A stretch of DNA of 64,000 nt, taken from contig NZ_CP115174.1 in the NCBI RefSeq assembly GCF_027625475.1, positions 2,329,001 through 2,393,000 of the forward strand. Reading direction: 5' to 3'. A program made the position numbers and the translations under genes. Below, one piece after another: positions 27,567 through 37,061 of the stretch. Position 1 is the stretch's first letter. Each line of letters starts with the position of its first letter. The notes under the pieces were generated by a model. That model made no database searches and was not told where the DNA came from. It worked only from the letters and a program-made list of their open reading frames with translations. Source of the stretch: Sphingomonas abietis. Lineage in GTDB: Bacteria > Pseudomonadota > Alphaproteobacteria > Sphingomonadales > Sphingomonadaceae.

Positions 27567-27657
27567 GGCGTCCCTTTCGGTGTTTGATTTTGACAACACA
27601 GTAATCGCGATCCAATCTGGCCGACAAGGGGAAACCGGTTTCAGGGGATCATCGAAC

Positions 27658-29796
27658 ATGCGGATCGCTTTGGTGGCTGTTTCGGCGCTGGCGCTGGGCT
27701 TGGCAACGCAGGCCGCGGCGCAGGCCGCTGCATCCGATGACCCCTATGTCTGGCTGGAGGACAAGGACGGCGCGCGCGCGATGCAGTGGGTGGAAGCGCA
27801 GAACGCCAAGACCCTACCCCGACTGGACCATGATCCGCGCTACGCCGGCTTCTACAAAAGCGCCTATGCGATCTCGGCCGCGACCGATCGCATCCCCTAT
27901 CCGGAACTGACCTATGGCCGGGTGCTCAATTTCTGGCGCGACGATGCCCATCCGCACGGCCTCTGGCGCTGGACGACGCCCGCCGACTACGCGACCAACA
28001 GCCCGCACTGGACGACGCTGATCGATATCGACGCGCTCAACAAGGCCGAGGGCAAGACCTGGGTGTGGAAGGGCGCGACCTGCATCAAGCCCGATCAGCG
28101 CCTCTGCATGGTCGCGCTTTCGGACGGCGGCGAGGATGCCGTCAGCTACCGCGAATATGATCTCCAGACCGGCGCGTTCGTGACCGACGGTTTCGCTCTG
28201 CCCAAATCGAAGCAGGACATATCCTGGCTCGACAAGGACACTCTGCTCGTCGCCCGCAATTGGGGCGCCGGCACGATGACGGCGTCGGGCTATCCGTTCG
28301 TGCTCAAGATATGGAAGCGCGGCCAGCCCCTCGATCAGGCGAAGGAGGTGTTCCGTGGCGCGGCGACCGATCAGGTCGGCAGCGGTGCCGGCGTGCTGTC
28401 GGACGCGCAGGGCCACCGCCTCACCCTGATCACGCGGGGCACAACCTTCTTCGGGCACCAGAGCTATGTGCTCGGCCCCAAGGGCGCCATCAAGCTGCCG
28501 ATCCCCGACAAGGCCGACATCTTAGGGATGCTGGACGGCCATGTCGTGATCAGGACGAGCGAGGACTGGACCACGGCGGGCCAGACCATCCCGGCCGGCG
28601 CGCTGGTGACGGTCGACTATCGCCAACTCGATGGCGGCCCTCTCCATCCCAGCCTGCTGTTCCAGCCCACCGCCCGGCAGTCGATCAACGACGTCGCCGT
28701 CACCCGCGATCACGTCATCCTGACCATTCTGGACAATGTTCGCGGCCGGGCGATGATCCTGACGCCGGGTCGTGGCGGATGGACATCGCAACCGCTCGCG
28801 CTGCCCGATAATGCGACGATCAGCAATGCGACGTGGAACGAGAATGGCAACGACGCCTATCTCGAGGTGACCGGCTTCCTCACGCCGACGACGCTGTGGT
28901 CGCTGGATGCGGCGACCGGCAAGCTGGGCCAGGTCAAGGCGCTTCCGGCGCGCTTCGATGCGTCACAGGACGTCGTCGAGCAGTTCGAGGCGTCGTCCAC
29001 CGACGGCACGAAAATCCCCTATTTCATCGTCCATCGGAAGGGCATCCCGCTCGACGGGACGACGCCGACGATCATGACCGCCTATGGCGGCTTCGAGATT
29101 TCGGAAACGCCTTATTATTCGGGCGCGATCGGCAAATTGTGGATCGAGCATGGCGGCAGCTTCGTGCTCGCCAACATCCGCGGCGGCGGCGAGTTCGGGC
29201 CGGCCTGGCACGAGGCCGGACGCAAGACCAAACGCCAGATCATCTATGACGACTTCGCCGCGGTGGCGAAGGACATCTTCGCGCGCAAGCTGTCCAGCCC
29301 GCCCAAATTCGGCATCTTCGGCGGGTCCAACGGTGGCCTGCTGATGGGCGTCGAGTTCAACCAGCATCCCGATCTGTGGCATGCCGTCACCATCGAGGTG
29401 CCGCTGCTCGACATGATCCGCTACGAGAAGATCGAGGCCGGTGCCTCCTGGGTGGACGAATATGGCAGCGTCTCGGTGCCCGCCGAAAAGGCCTTCCTCG
29501 AAACCATCTCTCCCTACGCCAATCTGAAGAAGGGCGGCGCCTATCCCGAGCCGTTCATCGTCACCACCACCAAGGACGATCGCGTCGGGCCGCAACATGC
29601 CCGCAAGTTCGCGGCGCGGATGCAGGAATATGGGCTGCCCTATCTGTTCTACGAGGATACGCTGGGCGGCCATTCGAGCGACGCCGATATCGCACAGGGC
29701 GCGCGGATGACGTCGCTGATGATGGTCTATTTCAGCCAGAAGCTGATGAACCCGATGGGATCGACGGAAGGATCGGCTGTCACAGCGACGAAATGA
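27658..29796 (+). CDS. Prolyl oligopeptidase (S9 family), exported
   Basis: A 712-aa serine peptidase with a signal peptide (MRIALVAVSALALGLATQAAAQ). It follows the S9A layout: an N-terminal beta-propeller (about 60-440) that limits access to oligopeptides, then an alpha/beta-hydrolase domain. The catalytic serine is S557 in FGGSNGGLLMG. The acid is in TTTKDDRVGPQHA and the histidine in LGGHSSDAD. It cleaves after proline in short peptides. AGGGGA stands 10 bp before the start. It is divergent from the S10 gene at 25911-27566, and PPK2 begins 15 bp downstream on the same strand. Confidence 0.93.
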   Translation: MRIALVAVSALALGLATQAAAQAAASDDPYVWLEDKDGARAMQWVEAQNAKTLPRLDHDPRYAGFYKSAYAISAATDRIPYPELTYGRVLNFWRDDAHPHGLWRWTTPADYATNSPHWTTLIDIDALNKAEGKTWVWKGATCIKPDQRLCMVALSDGGEDAVSYREYDLQTGAFVTDGFALPKSKQDISWLDKDTLLVARNWGAGTMTASGYPFVLKIWKRGQPLDQAKEVFRGAATDQVGSGAGVLSDAQGHRLTLITRGTTFFGHQSYVLGPKGAIKLPIPDKADILGMLDGHVVIRTSEDWTTAGQTIPAGALVTVDYRQLDGGPLHPSLLFQPTARQSINDVAVTRDHVILTILDNVRGRAMILTPGRGGWTSQPLALPDNATISNATWNENGNDAYLEVTGFLTPTTLWSLDAATGKLGQVKALPARFDASQDVVEQFEASSTDGTKIPYFIVHRKGIPLDGTTPTIMTAYGGFEISETPYYSGAIGKLWIEHGGSFVLANIRGGGEFGPAWHEAGRKTKRQIIYDDFAAVAKDIFARKLSSPPKFGIFGGSNGGLLMGVEFNQHPDLWHAVTIEVPLLDMIRYEKIEAGASWVDEYGSVSVPAEKAFLETISPYANLKKGGAYPEPFIVTTTKDDRVGPQHARKFAARMQEYGLPYLFYEDTLGGHSSDADIAQGARMTSLMMVYFSQKLMNPMGSTEGSAVTATK

Positions 29797-29810
29797 TCGG
29801 AAGGTAGCGG

Positions 29811-30722
29811 TTGTTCATGACCCCATATCAGACCGATCTCGATCGCATCCGCGAGGAACTCACCGACAGCTTCGACGAGGAGCTGGAGATGGAGCTGGAT
29901 GAGGCGCGCCTCGACAGCCTGCTCGAGGAAGGGCCGGGCGCGCGAGATTCGATCGATCGCCGCGTCTATTTCCGCGAGCTGTTCCGGCTCCAGCACGAAC
30001 TGGTGCGGTTGCAGGATTGGGTGCAGAGCCAGGGCCTCAAGGTGGTCGTGCTGTTCGAGGGGCGCGACAGCGCCGGCAAGGGGGGCGCGATCAAGCGGAT
30101 CACCCAGCGCCTCAATCCGCGCGTCTGCCGGGTGGCCGCCCTGCCCGCGCCCAACGAGCGCGAGCGCACCCAATGGTATTTCCAGCGCTATGTCGCGCAC
30201 CTGCCGGCCGCGGGCGAGATCGTGCTGTTCGATCGCAGCTGGTATAATCGCGCGGGTGTCGAACGGGTGATGGGCTTCTGCACGCCTGAGGAATCCGAGG
30301 AATTCTATCGCTCGGTGCCGGAATTCGAACGGATGCTGATCCGTTCGGGCATCATCCTGCTGAAATATTGGTTCTCGATCACCGACGACGAGCAGCAGTT
30401 CCGCTTCGCGATGCGCATCCAGGATCCGCTCAAGCAGTGGAAGCTCTCCCCGATGGACGTGGAAAGCCGCCGTCGCTGGGAGGATTATACCCGCGCCAAG
30501 GAAGCGATGCTGGAGCATACCCACATCCCCGAGGCGCCGTGGTGGGTGGTGGAAGCGGTCGACAAGAAGCGGGCGCGGCTGAATTGCATCAGCCACCTGC
30601 TCGGCCAGATCCCCTATGACGACGTGCCGCGCGCCGAAGTCGTGCTCCCCGATCGCGTTCGGCACGAGGATTATGAGCGCCACCCCGTGCCGCGCGAGAT
30701 GTACGTCCCCGAACTCTATTGA
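29811..30722 (+). CDS. ppk2: Polyphosphate kinase 2 (PPK2)
   Basis: A cytoplasmic PPK2 kinase, 303 aa from TTG 29811 (GGAAGG lies 6 bp before it) or 301 aa from ATG 29817, where the spacing is poorer. Walker A is EGRDSAGKGG (83-92) and Walker B is FDRSWYNRAGVE (140-151). The lid residues AALPAPNERERTQWYFQR match family members. It transfers phosphate between polyphosphate and nucleotides, usually making GTP or ATP from polyphosphate. A Pit-type phosphate transporter lies about 2 kb away on the other strand, but no direct link is visible. It is followed by a GC-rich hairpin. Confidence 0.95.
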   Translation: MFMTPYQTDLDRIREELTDSFDEELEMELDEARLDSLLEEGPGARDSIDRRVYFRELFRLQHELVRLQDWVQSQGLKVVVLFEGRDSAGKGGAIKRITQRLNPRVCRVAALPAPNERERTQWYFQRYVAHLPAAGEIVLFDRSWYNRAGVERVMGFCTPEESEEFYRSVPEFERMLIRSGIILLKYWFSITDDEQQFRFAMRIQDPLKQWKLSPMDVESRRRWEDYTRAKEAMLEHTHIPEAPWWVVEAVDKKRARLNCISHLLGQIPYDDVPRAEVVLPDRVRHEDYERHPVPREMYVPELY

Positions 30723-30742
30723 AGCCCAAACTTTATTGAAGC

Positions 30743-30765
30743 CCCCCTCCCTCGTCGGGAGGGGG
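30743..30765. terminator. GC-rich hairpin between convergent genes
   Basis: CCCCCTCCC (30743-30751) pairs perfectly with GGGAGGGGG (30757-30765) around TCGTC. It lies in the 51-bp gap between the convergent ppk2 and glycine-zipper gene, so it probably stops both transcripts. Confidence 0.65.
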
Positions 30766-30773
30766 ACGTCCTC

Positions 30774-31703
30774 CTACCAGTGCCGGCCGCGATAGGGGCC
30801 ATGTCCGTAATAGCCGCGATAGCCCCAGCGCGGGCCATAATGGCCGTAATACCAGACATGGTAGGGATAGGGGCGATACACCCAGGCGCCGCCATAATAG
30901 GCCCAGGGCCGATACCAGCCCGGCGCGGCATAGACATAGGGCGCCCCGGCATAGCCGCCATAGGAGAAGCTCGGCGCACCGCCGCGGACGACGAAGCCCG
31001 GCGGGCAGCCGGGGCTGGTCGCGTTGCTGCCGGAACTGTCGGCCACCACGGCGCCGCCCACCGCACCGACGGCGGCACCCGCCAGCGCACCTCCGCCATG
31101 ATCATGGCGTCCGCCGATCACCGATCCCAGGATCGCGCCGGCGATCCCGCCGACAAGGGCACCCTGCCCGGCATCGCCATGCGCCTTGACGCAATAGGAC
31201 TGCGCCCATTGCTGGGCATAAGCGGCATATTGCTGATCCGCGGCCTGCTGACGGGCGATGTCCGGCCCGGCCTGATAGCCCGGCGGCGGCGGCGGCGGCT
31301 GTGAACCATCATAACCGGCCGGCGGCGGCGGCGCATTGTCATAGCCCTGCCCCTGCTGGGGCGGCGGGCCGCCCTGATATCCCTGCGGCGGCGGTTGCGA
31401 CGGGTCATAGCCCTGCTGCCGGTCGCCATAGCCCTGCGGCTGCTGGGAATAACCCTGCTGCTGGGGATAGCCCTGCTGCGGATACCCCTGCTGTTGGGGG
31501 TAGCCCTGCTGTTGGGAGTAATCTTGCTGCTGAGAATAGCCTTGCTGCTCGGGGTAGCCCTGTGCGGGCTGTTGATCGTCATAGCCGCCATTGGGGGGAT
31601 AGGACTGATCCTGCGCTTGTGCGGCGCCGGCAAGGAGAGGCGTGAGGGCAAGCGACAGCGCGCTCGCCAAGAGGGTCGTTCTTCCCGGCATCGTCATGGA
31701 CAT
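30774..31703 (-). CDS. Secreted glycine-zipper protein with YxQQQG repeats
   Basis: A 309-aa envelope protein with an unusual modular make-up. A signal peptide (1-30) is followed by about 115 residues of tyrosine/glutamine/glycine/proline low-complexity sequence built from near-exact GY(P/S)QQQ hexads at 49-99, then proline-rich GPPPQQ and PPPPPP segments. A glycine-zipper region at 180-225 (GALVGGIAGAILGSVIGG) resembles the 17-kDa surface antigen/2TM family and may span or pack against a membrane. The C-terminal 245-309 is very rich in Tyr, Trp, Gly, Pro and His. I chose ATG 31703 as the likely start, although two further ATGs follow in the same frame. The repeat tract could self-associate; no function is known. 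Confidence 0.85.
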   Translation of the reverse strand: MSMTMPGRTTLLASALSLALTPLLAGAAQAQDQSYPPNGGYDDQQPAQGYPEQQGYSQQQDYSQQQGYPQQQGYPQQGYPQQQGYSQQPQGYGDRQQGYDPSQPPPQGYQGGPPPQQGQGYDNAPPPPAGYDGSQPPPPPPGYQAGPDIARQQAADQQYAAYAQQWAQSYCVKAHGDAGQGALVGGIAGAILGSVIGGRHDHGGGALAGAAVGAVGGAVVADSSGSNATSPGCPPGFVVRGGAPSFSYGGYAGAPYVYAAPGWYRPWAYYGGAWVYRPYPYHVWYYGHYGPRWGYRGYYGHGPYRGRHW

Positions 31704-31785
31704 GGTATCGATTCCGCAAAACAGAAATGAGCGCACCCTAGATGCGATGGGCCGTCTGAACGGCATGTGAGCAAATCCCTGCGAC

Positions 31786-32790
31786 TTACTGTTTACGCAC
31801 CAGACCCATCCAGCGCAGCAGCAGCCAGCTCGCCGCGGCGGAGAACAAGGCGACGCCGCTCGCCAGCAAGGTGCCATGGTCGCCCTGTGCGAACGGCAGC
31901 CCGCCGGTGTTCATCCCGAAGAAGCCCGTCACCAGGGTCGCCGGCATCATCAACGCAGTGAGGATCGAGAGCAGATAGACGTTCGCGTTGGTGCGCTGCG
32001 CCGCCTGGAGATCGAGTTCGTCGCGGAGCAGCTTGAGCTGGTTCTGCCCGGCCACGATATCGGCGTCCAGCGCGGACAGGCGCGGCTGGAAGCGCTGCGC
32101 GATCGGCGCCAGCCCTTCGGGCAAGGCCGGATGGCGTTCCATGCGTTGCAACGTCACCCGCGTACCGCCGATCATGCGGTGCAGCTGGGCCGATCGCCGA
32201 CGTGCCGCGATCAGATCGCGGGTGTCCGGTGCCTCGTCGTCCACCAGCAGATTTTCTTCCGCCTCGAGCAGTTCGGTCGAGAGATCGAGCACCATCGAGG
32301 CGAGGCTGTCGGTCAGCACGCCCAGCACGAAATCCAGCGCGGTGGGCGTATCGGCCAGACGCTGGCCCTCCTCCAGCCGATTGCGGAACAGATCGGCGCT
32401 GTGGAGCGGGCGATAGCGGCCGGTGATGATCAGGCCGGGCTTCATGGCGATATGGAGGCCCCCGATCCGGCCGATCGACGACGGATCGAAGCCCCGCTCG
32501 AAATCATGGAGCACCAGCCCCACGGTATCGCCCTCGACCACCACGCGCTGGTGGCTGTCGCGGGTCAACAGCGCGGCGTGGACGGTGGCAGGAAGCCCCG
32601 CCTCCTCTTCCAGCCAGCGCAGGCTGCGCTGATCGGAAAGGTTGAGATGGATCCATCGGAAGCTGCAATCGGCCGGCGGGATCGCGGCCTGCAGCCCGCC
32701 ATCCCCCTCATCCGTCAGATGATAACACCACACGAGGCCGGGTTGCCGGACCGTTTCCCGCAACTCGGCCTCACGATCGTCTGCCTTCAA
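31786..32790 (-). CDS. ZntB/CorA-family divalent cation transporter
   Basis: A 334-aa CorA-superfamily protein. A large cytoplasmic N-terminal domain (1 to about 270) with long helices (LLEAEENLLVDDE, RTRDLIAARRRSAQLHR-like stretch) is followed by two C-terminal membrane helices. The selectivity motif GMN is at 292-294 in FFGMNTGGLPF, and the GLPF segment after it is typical of the ZntB branch, which moves zinc rather than magnesium in enterobacteria. The metal is therefore inferred. It starts 11 bp after the stop of the Pit phosphate transporter on the same strand, so the two are probably cotranscribed. Confidence 0.9.
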   Translation of the reverse strand: MKADDREAELRETVRQPGLVWCYHLTDEGDGGLQAAIPPADCSFRWIHLNLSDQRSLRWLEEEAGLPATVHAALLTRDSHQRVVVEGDTVGLVLHDFERGFDPSSIGRIGGLHIAMKPGLIITGRYRPLHSADLFRNRLEEGQRLADTPTALDFVLGVLTDSLASMVLDLSTELLEAEENLLVDDEAPDTRDLIAARRRSAQLHRMIGGTRVTLQRMERHPALPEGLAPIAQRFQPRLSALDADIVAGQNQLKLLRDELDLQAAQRTNANVYLLSILTALMMPATLVTGFFGMNTGGLPFAQGDHGTLLASGVALFSAAASWLLLRWMGLVRKQ

Positions 32791-32800
32791 CCGCCTGTCC

Positions 32801-34405
32801 TTAGAAAATCCGCGACAGGATCAGATATAGCGTGCCCGAAAGCAGCATGGCGACAGGCAATGTGACGACCCACGCCGCGATCATGTTGCGGATCGTGGCC
32901 ATCTGAAGGCCCGATCCGTTCGCTGCCATGGTTCCCGCCACGCCCGAGGAGAGGACGTGGGTGGTCGATACCGGCAGGCCGAAACCGTCGGCCAGGCCGA
33001 TCGTCGCCATCGCCACCAGCTCGGCCGAGGCGCCCTGCGCATAAGTGAGGTGCGACTTGCCGATCTTCTCGCCGACCGTCACCACGATCCGCTTCCAGCC
33101 GACCATCGTGCCGAGGCCGAGCGCGAAGGCCACCGCGATCTTCACCCAGGTCGGGATGAAGCGCGTCGCCTTGTCGAGCGAGCCCTTATAGTCGGTCAGA
33201 GCCTTGGCCTCGTCGCCCTTGAAGGCGCTATCGTCCCCCGAGGTCAGGTGCTTGATCGCCTCGGAGGCGAGATACATGTCGTTGCGGACGTTCTTGGACG
33301 CCGCCGCCGGCACCTGCTTGATCGAGCCATAGGCGCTGATCTGGCGATCGATGTCGCCGACCAGCATGTCTAGCGCCGGCACGGTCTGCGGCGTCGCCTT
33401 CTTGTCCTCCAGATAGGTCGTCAGGGTCGCGCGCGCGTCGGTCGGCGCCGGCACGCCGTTTTCGTGCGCGATCAATGCCTTGTGGACCGATGCTGAGCCA
33501 CTGTGGAACTGCTGCTCATATTGCGCGGGGACGGCGCGGTTGAGCGCATAGGCGGTCGGCACGGTGCCGATCAGGATCAGCATGATCAGGCCCATGCCCT
33601 TCTGGCCGTCGTTGGAACCGTGCGCGAAGCTCACCCCGGTGCAGGTGAACACCAGCAGGCCGCCGATCCACCACGGCGGCGGCAGGCCGTCCTTGGGTTC
33701 CTCGTAGAGTTTCTTGTTCTTGACCAGCACCCGCATCACCCAGAACAGCAAGGCCGAGAGGGTGAAGCCGATCAGCGGCGAGAAGAGCAGCGCCTCGCCG
33801 ATGCTGGTCGCCTGCTTCCAGTCGACGCCGGACGTGCCCGAGCGGCCATGCAGCAGCGCGTTGCAGACGCCGACGCCGATGATCGAGCCGATCAGCGTAT
33901 GCGAAGACGAGTTGGGGATGCCCCACCACCAGGTCGCGAGGTTCCAGATGATCGCCGCGATCAGCAGCGAGAACACCATCGCGAAGCCGGCATCCGATCC
34001 GACCTGCAGGATCAGTTCGACCGGCAGCAGCGAGACGATGCTGAACGCCACCGCGCCGGTGGAGAGCAGCACGCCGAGGAAGTTGAAGAAGCCGGACCAG
34101 ACGACCGCGACATGGGCGGGCAGCGAATTGGTGTAGATCACCGTCGCGACCGCGTTGGCGGTGTCATGGAAGCCGTTCACGAACTCGAAGCCGAGCGCGA
34201 TCAGCAGCGCGATGAACAGCAGGACGAAGGGCATGACCGCGCGGGCATGGACGCCGGCAGCCGCGGAATCGCTCCAGATGCTCCATGCGACGAACAGGAT
34301 CGCGGCGATCACGGCGGCTGCAAAGCCCGCCAGCCCGGCCTTGCCGAACCCCTTGTCGAAATCGGGGCGCGAACTGCCCCCGATATTGCCTGCCACTGTC
34401 GCCAT
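32801..34405 (-). CDS. Pit-family inorganic phosphate transporter
   Basis: A 534-aa inner-membrane symporter of the PiT/PHO-4 family. The two inverted signature repeats GFEFVNGFHDTANAVATVIYT (near residue 75) and GLADGFGLPVSTTHVLSSG (near residue 485) are intact, and NSSSHTLIG and FAHGSNDGQKGMG are also present. About twelve membrane segments flank a soluble central loop (about 290-430). It takes up phosphate with a proton or a metal-phosphate complex in the family. The zinc/CorA-type gene follows 11 bp downstream, which suggests a link to metal-phosphate balance (inference). Confidence 0.93.
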   Translation of the reverse strand: MATVAGNIGGSSRPDFDKGFGKAGLAGFAAAVIAAILFVAWSIWSDSAAAGVHARAVMPFVLLFIALLIALGFEFVNGFHDTANAVATVIYTNSLPAHVAVVWSGFFNFLGVLLSTGAVAFSIVSLLPVELILQVGSDAGFAMVFSLLIAAIIWNLATWWWGIPNSSSHTLIGSIIGVGVCNALLHGRSGTSGVDWKQATSIGEALLFSPLIGFTLSALLFWVMRVLVKNKKLYEEPKDGLPPPWWIGGLLVFTCTGVSFAHGSNDGQKGMGLIMLILIGTVPTAYALNRAVPAQYEQQFHSGSASVHKALIAHENGVPAPTDARATLTTYLEDKKATPQTVPALDMLVGDIDRQISAYGSIKQVPAAASKNVRNDMYLASEAIKHLTSGDDSAFKGDEAKALTDYKGSLDKATRFIPTWVKIAVAFALGLGTMVGWKRIVVTVGEKIGKSHLTYAQGASAELVAMATIGLADGFGLPVSTTHVLSSGVAGTMAANGSGLQMATIRNMIAAWVVTLPVAMLLSGTLYLILSRIF

Positions 34406-34489
34406 GACGCCATTCTCCCGATGCTGATCGGAAGGTTAATGACGGCCTGTGACAATTGTGGGTCCGGGGCGCTGCCCGAACCCGGCCTG

Positions 34490-35893
34490 CTACTTCACCA
34501 CACCGCCCAGCGAATGCACCGTATCCACCGCCGTCGTCAGCTGGCGGGTGTGGAGATCGAGGAGCGATCGCTCGGCATCCAGCGCCGCGGTCTGCGCGGT
34601 GACGACCTCCAGATAATCGGAGGCACCGTCGCGATAACGGGTGAACGCCAGATCGCGCGTGGTCTCCGCCGCCTGGGCGGCATCCCGCTCGTCGCGTTCC
34701 TCCTGCACCAGGTCGCGGCCGGTGGCGAGATCGTCCTCCACTTCCTTGAACGCGGTGAGCACGGTCTGCTTGTAGTTGGCCGACGCCTCGGCAAATTCGG
34801 CGCGCGAAATCCGCACCCTGGCCGCGCGCGCGCCGCCATCGAACAGCGACAGCGCGAGGCTCGCCGGCCCCAGCGCCCAGAAATTGCTGGCTGCGCTGAG
34901 CAGGTTCGGCCCGGTCGTCTCATAGCCGCCACCGCCGCCCAGCGACAGCGACGGATAGAGCGCGGCCTTCGCGACGCCGATGCGGGCGTTGGCAGCATAG
35001 ACGCGGCGTTCGGCGGCATCGATATCCGGCCGGCGCTGCAGCAGCGTGGAGGGCGTGCCCGTCGGGAACGACGGCGGCGTGTTCTGCTTGGGGTCGGCCG
35101 CCACCGAGAAAGTGGTCGCCGGCTCGCCGACCAGCACCGCAATGGCATGTTCGAACGCCGCGCGCTGGGCGTGGATGTCGATCAGCTCCGCTCGGGCGGA
35201 TGCCAGCTGGGCCCGGGCGCGCGACGTATCGAGGCCGGAGGCGACGCCGCCCTGATGGCGGACGTCGGTCAGGTCATAGGCCTTCTGATAGGCCTCTACG
35301 GTCTGCTTCAGCAGGCCTTCGCGCGCATCGAGCCCGCGCATCCTGAAATAGGCCGTCGCCAGGCTGGTCTGAAGGCCGAGGCGCACGCCCGCAACATCCG
35401 CCGCGCTCGCCTGGGCCTCGCCCTTGTTCGCCTTGATCGAATTGCGGACGCGGCCGAACAGATCGATTTCCCAGTCGAACGAACCGCCGAGCTGATATTC
35501 ATTGTAGGTTACCGAGCGGCCGGTGGTCGCCAGCGGCCGGTTGGCCGGCGCGCGATCCCGCTGGGCGCCGCCATTGGCGCTGATCTGCGGATAGAGATCC
35601 GCCTTGGCCTCGCGCAGCGCGCCGATCGCCTGGTCATAGCGGGCCACCGCAGCGGCGAGCGAGGGGCTTCCCGCCTCGATCCGCCCTTCGAGGCCGTTCA
35701 GCACCGGATCGCCGAACGCCTCCCACCAGGAGGCCGGCGAAGCATCGGCAGCGGGTGACGCCACCGTCCAGCCCGTCGGCACTTCCTTGTAGGCATCGGC
35801 GGCGGCGACCGCCGGGCGATGATAATCGGGCGCCAGGGAGCAGCCGGAAAGCAGCACCAGCGCGGCGGCGAGCGCCGGCTTACTGCTTCGCAT
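34490..35893 (-). CDS. RND efflux outer-membrane lipoprotein (NodT family)
   Basis: A 467-aa TolC-like outer-membrane channel. The lipoprotein signal ends at C18 in the lipobox LSGC, so it is anchored in the outer membrane. Two OEP repeats (about 60-250 and 265-460) form the beta-barrel and helical tunnel. The C-terminal half carries the family block RRPDIDAAERRVYAANARIGVAKAALYPSLSL. It is the third gene of the efflux operon; its first 14 bp overlap the adaptor gene. It completes the tripartite pump; the substrate is unknown. Confidence 0.92.
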   Translation of the reverse strand: MRSSKPALAAALVLLSGCSLAPDYHRPAVAAADAYKEVPTGWTVASPAADASPASWWEAFGDPVLNGLEGRIEAGSPSLAAAVARYDQAIGALREAKADLYPQISANGGAQRDRAPANRPLATTGRSVTYNEYQLGGSFDWEIDLFGRVRNSIKANKGEAQASAADVAGVRLGLQTSLATAYFRMRGLDAREGLLKQTVEAYQKAYDLTDVRHQGGVASGLDTSRARAQLASARAELIDIHAQRAAFEHAIAVLVGEPATTFSVAADPKQNTPPSFPTGTPSTLLQRRPDIDAAERRVYAANARIGVAKAALYPSLSLGGGGGYETTGPNLLSAASNFWALGPASLALSLFDGGARAARVRISRAEFAEASANYKQTVLTAFKEVEDDLATGRDLVQEERDERDAAQAAETTRDLAFTRYRDGASDYLEVVTAQTAALDAERSLLDLHTRQLTTAVDTVHSLGGVVK

Positions 35894-37061
35894 TGGCGGC
35901 TCCGGGCTGGGCGACCTTCACGGTATCGCCGTTGGACAGCGCGTCCGGCGGGCTGTCGATCACCTTGTCGGTCTTGGTCAGGCCGGAGGTGACTTCCAGC
36001 GTATCGCCGGAGTCGCGACCGATCTTGATCGGATGGAGCACCGCCTTGTTGTCGGGGCCGACCGTCGCGACCAGCGTGCCGTCGCTACGATACAGCACCG
36101 CGCTCGCCGGAATGGTCACCGATCCGGCAATGCCGGTGATCGGGAACTTCACCTGCGCATAGGCACCCGGCTTGAGCGCCCCGTCGCCGTTGGCGACCTG
36201 CAATTCCACCAGCACGGTGCCGGACTGCTGATCCACCGCATCGGCGGTTCGGGTCAGCACCGCGTCGAAGGTCCGGCCGGGATATTCGGGCAGCGTGAGA
36301 GCGGCGTGGAGCCCCGGGTGGATCTCGGCCGAATAGACCTGCGGCACGCGGACGTAGATCCGCATCCGGCTGACGTCCGATACCGTGAACAGCGGCTGGG
36401 CCGCGGCGCTGCCCGAGGTGACGAGCTGGCCGATCTGGGTCGAGCGGCTGGTCACCACGCCTGCGAACGGCGCGATGATCCGGGAGAAGCCGGTCAGCGA
36501 CGACAGCCGGCTGACATTCGCCGCGGCGGCGTTGGTCAGCGCCTTCTTGGCGGCCAGATCGCCCGACTTCTCGTCCGATTCCTGCTTGGAGACGGCGTCC
36601 TTCTGGAGCAAGGTCGTCCAGCGCGTCGCAGTGGTCGAGGCGAGCGCCTCATTGGCCTTCGCGGTCTGCAGGTCGGCGCGGGCGGCGACCAGTTGCTGGT
36701 CGACCTCGGGCGCGTCGATCGTCGCCATCAGCTGGCCGGACTTCACCGGCGAGCCGATATCGACATACCATTTGCTGACATAACCGTTGGTGCGCGCGTA
36801 GAGCGGCGCCGAGTTGAACGCCTGCACATTGCCCGGCAGCACCAGCGAATTGCCGCCGCCCGTTGCCGACGGGGTGACCACCGAGACCGACGGGATCGAC
36901 TGGTCGTCGGTCCAGCTGCTGAGCTGGCTTTCCGAGCGATGGCGGGAGAATAGCCCCCACGCCACCACCAGCACGGCCACAATCACCGCGATGACGCCGA
37001 TCTTCTTCAGCGTCCGGTTGTCCACCGACGGGGTATCCCCGTCGCCCGTGACGTCATGCAT
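35880..37061 (-). CDS. RND efflux periplasmic adaptor (membrane fusion protein)
   Basis: A 393-aa adaptor anchored by an N-terminal helix (KKIGVIAVIVAVLVVAWGLF, about 14-33). The lipoyl/hairpin and beta-barrel domains follow: LVLPGNVQAFNSAPLYARTNGYV, then GQLVTSGSAAAQPLFTVSD. No lipobox cysteine is present. It bridges the inner-membrane permease and the NodT channel. The gene overlaps the permease by 8 bp upstream and the channel gene by 14 bp downstream, so translation of the three proteins is coupled. Confidence 0.92.
   Translation of the reverse strand: MHDVTGDGDTPSVDNRTLKKIGVIAVIVAVLVVAWGLFSRHRSESQLSSWTDDQSIPSVSVVTPSATGGGNSLVLPGNVQAFNSAPLYARTNGYVSKWYVDIGSPVKSGQLMATIDAPEVDQQLVAARADLQTAKANEALASTTATRWTTLLQKDAVSKQESDEKSGDLAAKKALTNAAAANVSRLSSLTGFSRIIAPFAGVVTSRSTQIGQLVTSGSAAAQPLFTVSDVSRMRIYVRVPQVYSAEIHPGLHAALTLPEYPGRTFDAVLTRTADAVDQQSGTVLVELQVANGDGALKPGAYAQVKFPITGIAGSVTIPASAVLYRSDGTLVATVGPDNKAVLHPIKIGRDSGDTLEVTSGLTKTDKVIDSPPDALSNGDTVKVAQPGAANAKQ

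Noticed and set aside
27658-29796. Lasso-peptide isopeptidase (AtxE2-type) for the S9 proteins
   Set aside because: Sphingomonads do carry such enzymes with TonB receptors, but no lasso precursor, B or C protein is visible near either S9 gene, and the first fits ordinary prolyl oligopeptidase.
31390-31590. CRISPR-like repeat array
   Set aside because: The repeats are the codons of the GY(P/S)QQQ tract inside a coding gene, with no spacers or cas genes.
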